Shown here: one piece after another, positions 19,427-26,688 of the stretch
How positions within the stretch are numbered: the stretch's first letter is position 1
How the letters are laid out: the number at the start of each line of letters is the position of its first letter
Assembly (NCBI GenBank): GCA_021464525.1
Contig: JADRCO010000772.1
Coordinates: 1 to 26,688, forward strand
Source: Rhizophagus sp. LPA8_4_AMF
Lineage: Eukaryota; Glomeromycota; Glomeromycetes; Glomerales; Glomeraceae
Direction of reading: 5' to 3'
Length of the DNA: 26,688 nt
Made by a program: the position numbers and the translations under genes
The notes under the pieces: model-generated
The model's database searches: none
The model's input: the letters and a program-made list of their open reading frames with translations, nothing else
Told to the model about the DNA's origin: nothing

Positions 19427-22400
19427 TAAAAATGATAATACAGATAATATATGGATCCAGTGGATTAAAAATGGAATCGCCAATGAATTCATTAATCATC
19501 ATGATTATAATGAATTTCAAAAGATTAAACGTATAGGTCATGGAGGATTTGGTAATGTTTATCGAGCTAACTGGAAGAGTTCACATACTGTTATTGCATT
19601 AAAATCTTTGATGAACAGTGATAATATCATGAAAGAAATTGTCAATGAGGTACTTAAGGTTATAATACGATAAGAATTATTACCATTTTCTTACAATCTC
19701 CAAATATATACACATCATTTTCTTTTTTAGATAATATTAATGCATAAAGTTAATTTTCACAAAAATATTATTCAATTTTTCGGTATTACGAGTAATACAG
19801 GTAAGATTTAAATTGAATACATTAACATTAAATAGAGTTGAAATTTTATTTATTCATATTTTTTTTAATAGATGGCGTAGATACAAATTACTTATTCGTT
19901 CTTGAATATGCAGATAGTGGTACATTAAAAAATTATTTAAGGAATAATTTCAAAAATTTAGATTGGAATATTAAATTACGATTTGCAGTTCAAACTGCTG
20001 ATGCTGTCTCATGTATACATCAAAAAGATATTGTTCATAATGATCTAGTAAAGTATTCTTTTATTTTTTTTTCTTCTAATTCGCAAGGATTAATCTAATA
20101 TTAACTAACAATATAATATTCTTAGCATTCCGATAATATATTGGTTCATCAAAATATGATCAAATTAGCAGACTTTGGTCTTTCACGCAGAGCTGGAGTA
20201 TCAAATTCTGTAAAAGATGTTTTTGGAAAGATTCCTTATATTGATCCGCAACGTATCAGAAAACATACGAAGAATGATAAGAAATCAGATGTGTATAGTG
20301 TCGGAGTAATCTTATGGGAAATATCATCTGGAAAAAAACCATTTGAATCTTACGATAGTCATCATGATCAATTAGCATTAACTTTGGATATTTCAGACGG
20401 AACAAGAGAAACTCCAATTGATGGTACACCAGTTGATTACATTAACATTTATACAAGTATGAATCATTTTATATTGCTTCTGATCTATTATTATTACTAA
20501 ATTCTATATTTTGCCAAAAATAATTTTTAGGATGTTGGCAAGGTAATCCAGATGATAGACCTGATATGCATCAAGTATTTTCTGATTTGATTAACTTGGC
20601 TGGAGAGAATACAAATTCAAGCGAAAATAATACGGAACAAAAAATTGATAATTCATATCCCGGTCAAATGTACGACCAACAATCGAGTTGTGATTCACAG
20701 ATGATGAATTTGACTTGCCCAGATGATTTACCATCACAAGAAGATAATGAAGTATCATATGGAAATGATCTTAAAATTATAATGACAGGAATTGAAGAAT
20801 TGAAAGATTTAGATGTTAACAACACTGAGAATTATAAACGAATAAATGTAAAGCCATCATTAGAGGGTGAAAACTATGAAGTCTTCGGATCAATTATTTC
20901 GAAAAATAATTTGAGACTAGAAGATATTTTAATTTCATTCGAATTATATGATTCTAATGGATTTTCTGCAATGATAAAAACTTCAAATAACACAGATATT
21001 GATATTACAGAATGTTATATTTTGTGGATGATTATTGGAAGTCCTTCAAAATTATCAGTTTTTAACTCAAAGAACCGAGAATTACAAGTGCATTATGTTA
21101 AAAAGTCTATTGCATTACAACCCAGTTATTCTTACTACCCAATAAAAACTTCTTGCCAATTATCTCAAGGATATACAATTTCCGTCAATGTTTATTGCTC
21201 AACAGTGAATTATAAGTCTATAAATATTAAAATTAACATAGTTGGATGGTCAGATTATTGTATTTATTTTAAAATAACTAATTCAAATCATAAGAATTCA
21301 AATTTGGATAATTCAAGTGATTCTTCTGAAAGTGTTGACCAACCTGATGATGATACTAACTTTTTAACAAATTTTGAAATAACTATCTTTATTTTATCTT
21401 CCAATTGTGAAAATTTGAATATTGATAATAGGGAGGGATATGAATATTCTTTAGATTTAATTGGGCATTGTTTAACTGAGAATACAAAGGGTATGTAATT
21501 TTTTTGATAAATTATTTATTAATATTCAAATTTAATTTAACCGTTATAACCAATATAGTAATTCCATTCACCAATGTGGATGAACTTGGACCAGATCAAA
21601 TTAAAGTAAGTTTAAAAAATTGATCTGTTTTCGTATATTTAGGTTATAAATTTACTTTATTTAATAATTATAGTATCTACAAGAAATGGAGACTGGTATC
21701 AAAAAAATTGAAGATGAAACTTTTCAAAATCGAGAGGTACATTCACTAAAATTGGCTGATTATGAAATGAATGGAAATGTAACACCACGTAAAAATGGAA
21801 ATGTGAGTAAATGGGTTAGTGTTAAGAATAAAAGTAAAGAATTCGCGTTCAAGAGTATCTCTAATAAAGAGTACCAAATGACTATACAAAATCAAGTTTC
21901 AATTCTTAAAACACTTCCCGGTTGCAATAATATTATTAAATTCTATGGACTTGTTCCCGATGGAAATAAATGGTATTTGGTGACTGAATGGGCTGAATAT
22001 GGAAATTTATGCGAATTTTATACAAACCATAAAGATCGATTCGACCTTATATTAAAATTACGGATATCTCTTGATATTGCTCGCGGATTAAATTTTCTAA
22101 GAACTGTAGAGGTGAATGATAGAAATTTTTTAAATCATTTAATTTATTTAAATCTTTTAATCTAAATTAAATATTTTGAATAATATATTTATATTTCAGA
22201 ATTTGTATCATGATATTAGAGCTGAGAATATATTAATTACAATTAATGAGACAGCAAAACTTGCAAGTCATTCATTGAACACAGTTACATCAAAACAAGA
22301 CCAAAATTTAGAACGAGCTCGCTATTGTGCTCCCGAATTATTGCAATATCAAATATAATTATGAATGTGAAGTTTATAGCTTTGGAATTCTACTTTGGGA

Positions 22401-23457
22401 AATTTCTGAAGAAAAAATTCCGTATAAAAATAAGGATGTTATAGAAATAGTCAATTTTGTGAGAGAAAAATATCGAGAGCCATTTTCTGAAAATAGTCAA
22501 ATGCCAGAAAAATTTAAAAACTTGATAATTAATGGTATGTAAAAATAAAATGTTAAATTCCTTATAAAGTATTAATTATGCTTCTTTTCTATTTTTTTTT
22601 TATAGCTGTTGATCATAATCCAGAATTGAGGCCAAAAATTACAGAAATGCTTGAAGTTCTCAACAATTGTTTTGAAGAATCTAAATCGGAACCTACTAAT
22701 CTTGCCATTTCAAGATCTATTATGCTTGTTCCATTTACAAAATTTCTTCCTTTAATGAGTGAAATTGGCAATATTTTTAATGAAATCGTCGAATTAGTAG
22801 AAGCTGCTGAGCATAATAAGAGAACTTGTAAAATATTAAAAAAACGAATTTATGTTGCAGAATCAGCCATACGAGCTCTTGAAGTTCGAGATAGAGAAGA
22901 TAGTAAAGAATTTTTTAATAATAAAAATTATTTATGTTTGCAAAATTTATCTCTTATTATCACAAGAATTAAAACATTTATATCAGATATTTCTCAAATG
23001 AAATCTTTGATAACGTATATTAAAACGAATAGTATTGAGAAAACATTTAAAGAATTATGTAGAGAACTTGCTAGTTGTATTGATGTATTGTCTTTTCCTA
23101 TTGACGTTAAAATTGCTGATGAACTTAGACGATTAAAAGATGATGAACTTGAACTATTAAAAGCCGATCAAAATGATTTAGTTAAAGTAAGATTAAAAAA
23201 TCAAGTTTCATTATACACTTATTTAAGTATATTAATTAATTATAAATTATTGTTTTCAATAATTATAGAATCTACAAGAAATGGAGGCTGGAATTAAAAA
23301 AAATGATGATGATGAGACAGATGTAAAAGAAGTTAATGATGATACAAAGGAGGATAGAGCTCGTCTTACGACAAAATTTAATAAAAATAAAACTTGTCTA
23401 ACTAGTAGTGAGGAAGGATTATCGATTAAGATGAAAAACATGAGCTTTGATAGATAG
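19407..23457 (+). CDS. Gene D: paralogue of gene C with an extra domain, frameshifted in the middle pseudokinase
   Basis: Exons: 19407-19649, 19731-19800, 19872-20047, 20126-20456, 20531-21490, 21559-21605, 21674-22111, 22200-22534, 22606-23186, 23269-23457. Kinase 1 is intact: GHGGFG at 44-49, Lys66, HND with Asp162, DFG at 179-181. The 960-nt exon then adds about 200 residues (roughly 375-590) absent from gene C: predicted beta-rich, Tyr/Ser/Ile-rich, ending in a Ser/Asp-rich spacer, family not recognised. The pseudokinase follows (FAFK; YHD for HRD; DFG replaced by S-H-S). After CAPELL an 8-bp deletion relative to gene C shifts the frame and gives TAA at 22356-22358, so the unshifted product would end at about 807 residues. 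Beyond it the four-helix domain exon (22606-23186) is open and well conserved. The last exon starts like a brace (LQEMEAGIKK) and stops at TAG 23455-23457, before any further pseudokinase. It may be a truncated active-kinase protein, a recent pseudogene, or a base-call artefact. Confidence 0.7.
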
Positions 23458-23494
23458 TATTGATGAAAACTATGGTGATACATCCGAATTAAAC

Positions 23495-25776
23495 ATGGAT
23501 ACAAAAACAAATTCAACTTTAGAAGCTGTAGGAATTGTTATTAGTATTGCGCAAGCTTTTGATGAATTTGCACCGTTAATAGGTACATTCCTTGCATTAA
23601 GAGATGACATAAAAAAATTATACGATAAAGCTAAATATAACAGAGAATTGTGTAGTTTCCTTTTAAAAAGGTGTAATGGTGCGATAGCAACAGTAATTGA
23701 TTTAGACATGAGAAAAACGGAAAACAGAGGATTTTTTTCAAAAAAACAAAATTTAAAATTATTTAAGGAATTTATTAAATGTATGGAAAAAAAATCAAAA
23801 AATTTGTTGCCAATGTGAGTCAATTAAATAAACTTAAAAAATATTTTTATGCTAAGAAAATTGAAGAGGAACTTAACGAACTTGTAAAAGAATTTAATGG
23901 ATATATGAGTAGTTTAAATTTTTCTATCAATGTACAATTTACTGACGATTTTGCAACTGTTAAATCTGATTTGAAAGGAATTAAGGAAATATTATCTCAT
24001 ATTTGGGGTGTTTCTGATGATAAACAATCTCAACAAAATATCTTAGACGATATATATTCAATAACGAAGAAAAACAAAAATTTTCAAAAACAAGTTAAAC
24101 AAAATACATCTGAAGTGGAAGAAAATGAACCATTACTTGAAGGTAATAAATATTCCAAGACAATCACTTGTCCTTCAAAACGAATTGAAAAACGTATATC
24201 ATACGGAAATTGTGAAGAATATTGCTTCAAAGAATTTTCAAATAATACTTCTACCGCTGATCAATCTAATCAATCAAATAACAAAGAAATTCAAATTGAA
24301 ATTAGAAGAGAGGTTAACATTCTCAAATTATTGAAAAATTTTAAACATATTATAAGTTTCTATGGTGTTGCTCAGGAAGATACTAAATATTATTTAGTCA
24401 CTGAATGGATGAAATATGGGAATTTAAATGAATATTATACGAAGTTCAAAGATGATATAGATCTAAAAACTAAAATTAAATTTGCCTTGGATATTTGTCG
24501 TGGCGTCGCATACCTCCACGAATGCGAAGTAAGTTAAATTTAAATAATTTTTAAAGAGTATATTATTTGTCTAATTATGAATTTTCCTTTTGAAATATAG
24601 ATTCTTCATCGTGATATCCAGTCTGCAAATGTCTTAGTTGATGGAAATCATAAAGTTAAAATAGCAAATTTTGGTTTAAGCAGAAAATTTTCTGACATTA
24701 CAAGAAATATTTTACATAATTTAGAAAACATAAGATATATGGCTCCGGAAAAATTAACGGTAGAAAATGATGATAATGATGCTCAAAAAAAGAAAGCTCC
24801 TTACGATTTTAATTGTGAAATTTACAGGTAATAAAGGTAAAATTTTTTCATAAAGAAATTATTAACAATATTTTAATAACTACGTATTTATTATTTCAGT
24901 GTTGGAGCATTATTGTGGGAAATTGCTGAATTAAAGAAACCTCATTATGATCTTGATAAATCAGTCTTGCTCGTTGGCATTAGAAAGCGTGTTAGTGAAA
25001 GGTATTGCTTGCCATTTTCGGATGATGTACCTACAGAATGGAGAACAATAGTAAATAGAGGTATTTGTTTGTTACAATAAATTTAACAAATGTTTTTTTT
25101 AGTGAGGTATTAATATCGAGTTTTAAATATTGTATATATAGCCATGGAATATGATTCAATGTGGCGTATTAGTATACCCGATATTTGTCGTGATTTTTAT
25201 AACTTGAGTAATAAATTACATTCCGATTTCTTACAAGATAACACTGAAGTGTCAACACCCAATGACTTTTGTACAAAAATTCTCTCAGTTGATGAAGCAA
25301 TTAACGTGCATAGGTCTACGAATGGAAATAAACAATTAGCATGGCAAAGTTTTAAATATCATTCGCCTACCAATCTTGAAGCAAAATACTGGTTAGGATA
25401 TTATTATTATCATGAAGAGAAAATTCCTGAATTACAACAAATTAATAAGGACGAAAAGATTAGAATCGCTGTAAATATATTTAAAGAAACAGCTGACAAA
25501 GGAAATCCTTCAGCTCAATTAAGATATGGAATGTGTTTATGGGAAGGTAATGGTGTTGGTATAAATACTCTTGAAGCTCTTAGATATTTAAAGATGGCAG
25601 CTAATCAAGAAAATTCTGCAGCTATGTATATTACTGGAAAGGCTTACTGGAAAGGTGGTAATGGTATCGAAAAAGATAAGAAGCAAGGTGCTGAATATTT
25701 AAAAAGAGCTGCTTCAAACAATCATCCTAAGGCTAAAGAAATGTGTAATGAAATTGACATTAATTGGTATATTTGA
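23495..25776 (+). CDS. Gene E: four-helix domain, pseudokinase, Sel1 repeats; one frame break in an A-run
   Basis: Exons: 23495-24528, 24601-24827, 24900-25060, 25142-25776 (TGA). The start at ATG 23495 is the first in the open frame, which begins after TGA 23441. The N-terminal helical domain (EFAPLIGTFLALRDDIKKLY, ELCSFLLKRC, SQLNKLKKYF) is MLKL-NTD-like. Within it, at about 23785-23800 (8-A run), the frame must move by -1 to stay homologous with gene B and to avoid TGA 23817-23819. Then a linker (NEPLLEGNKY), a pseudokinase with Lys in YCFKEF, intact HRD (ILHRDIQSANVLV) but DFG replaced by N-F-G, APE present, and IAELKKPH. The last exon holds Sel1 repeats (RYGMCLWEGNGVG, TGKAYWKGGNG). About 685 residues if the break is discounted. 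Of the pseudokinases in the window it is the least diverged (only the DFG Asp is lost). An in-frame join to gene D through a 46-bp intron is possible. Confidence 0.75.
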
Positions 25777-25949
25777 GACAATTTTATTTGCTGTATTTTT
25801 ATCATGCTCATAAACTGGCTGAAAATTAATTCTAGCCGAGAAAAAAACCGTACAAAGGCTATAATTGACGTTAATTTTTTCCACAATTAAAATATTTTAC
25901 TTCCATATGTTCAATAGACTTCCAAAAAGGGTATAATGATTTATAAAAG
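25777..25949. other. 3' flank of gene E
   Basis: AT-rich 3' flank; no exact AATAAA within the first 100 bp (ATTAAAATATTTTAC near 25887). No gene. Confidence 0.4.
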
Positions 25950-26085
25950 TTATTTATGGATATCATTGATCAACCGATTTATATCTCATAACTTTTTAAT
26001 AATACTTTAATTAATAATGAAAAACTATATTGATGACCTTTTATCCAATATTTGATAGATTTTTTTATCCATCCTTTTAAATAAA
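25950..26085 (+). repeat. Dispersed repeat, copy 2
   Basis: Matches 16551-16692 in the same orientation with scattered mismatches and small indels, so the copies are not very recent. It lies about 170 bp downstream of the gene E stop. Confidence 0.75.
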
Positions 26086-26688
26086 CATCATCCGTTAGAA
26101 CATCAAGAAAAAAAATCATGGAATTATTAGGAACCGTGAAATAAACATATTTATTCCATGTGTCACATAAATATCATAACTCTGTGAAATAACTATTACT
26201 TATTTAAAATTATTGGTTTTCAGACCATGAAATCTTGTTATTCTATCATAATTTCTTCCAACTAACTGAAGAATATACGATTTCTGTTAATACTAATGTG
26301 GATAATTAAAAATTCCTTATTCAAATTTACATTGCAACAAGGACAACAATTTATTCTTTATTAAATTGAGATATTCATATATGTACAATATTTCTATTTT
26401 ATCTTTACTTTACCATGAGTAATAATTAATCCATCTTAAAATATACTTATGTCCTCGTCCGCCATTTTCTATTTTAATTATTTTGATCTGATGTGCCGAC
26501 AATGAATAAGGAAGTCTCAATTAGATATAATCCCGAGTAGTGTTTCAATCTGTATTCAGGTCATCGGCCGGTTGAACCCGGATAATTTTATTTTTTGGAT
26601 ATTCGGTTACAGCTGATTTCATAATGTACGGGACACGTGACAAATTTGATGCCGAGAATTTTTTCGGTTGCCGGGTTGTCGGTTGTCG
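26086..26688. other. No gene seen; GC-rich patch at the window end
   Basis: AT-rich to about 26440, then GC-richer, especially 26560-26688 (CGGCCGGTTGAACCCGG, ACACGTGA at 26633-26640, GGTTGCCGGGTTGTCGGTTG). The composition and the CACGTG octamer resemble the MITE-like patches at 16.8 and 18.6 kb, so this is probably the edge of another mobile element cut by the window. Confidence 0.35.

Noticed and set aside
23256..23823. Minus-strand open frames of 86 and 117 codons
   Set aside because: Shadows of the gene D last exon and the gene E four-helix domain.
26565..26600. tRNA gene suggested by a GGTTGAACCC box
   Set aside because: Only a weak B-box resemblance; no A box or cloverleaf could be drawn around it.

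Overview
The window looks like nuclear DNA of an arbuscular mycorrhizal fungus (Glomeromycotina, Rhizophagus-like). The reasons are strong AT richness, many short GT-AG introns (about 60-95 nt), tandem protein-kinase-like genes ending in Sel1 repeats, and decayed kinase relics with the Cys-pair/WTSGN-type N-termini I associate with these fungi. The species call is inference; no database was used.

Layout. (A) 1-1936: 3' part of a gene encoding a coiled coil, a pseudokinase and Sel1 repeats. (B) 2499-4530: decayed gene with a four-helix (MLKL-NTD-like) domain, a pseudokinase and Sel1 repeats. (C) 7412-12282: intact ten-exon gene, conceptually 1379 residues: kinase with catalytic motifs, pseudokinase, MLKL-NTD-like four-helix bundle, coiled coil, second pseudokinase, Sel1 repeats. 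12.3-19.3 kb: low-gene region with kinase relics on both strands, a decayed minus-strand gene with a possible Crinkler-like piece, a coding fossil split by a hAT-type MITE, and a poly(A)-tailed retroposed 3' end. (D) 19407-23457: a C paralogue with an extra domain of about 200 residues, an 8-bp frameshifting deletion and loss of its last pseudokinase and Sel1 part. (E) 23495-25776: a B-type gene (four-helix domain, pseudokinase, Sel1) with one frame break in an A-run.

A-B and D-E suggest an ancestral tandem pair: a C-type multi-kinase gene followed by a B/E-type short gene. C has lost its partner, B is dead, and D has been deleted into E. C and D share promoter sequence and intron sequence, so the duplication is fairly recent.

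How the parts may work together (inference): in animal necroptosis an active kinase (RIPK3) switches a separate protein made of a four-helix killer domain plus pseudokinase (MLKL). Here a kinase with its catalytic motifs and two DFG-less pseudokinases around an MLKL-like four-helix domain lie in one polypeptide, with Sel1 repeats as a likely protein-binding tail. This suggests a one-gene or tandem-cassette, necroptosis-like signalling or self/non-self system undergoing birth and death. That is the main candidate for an undescribed system in this window.
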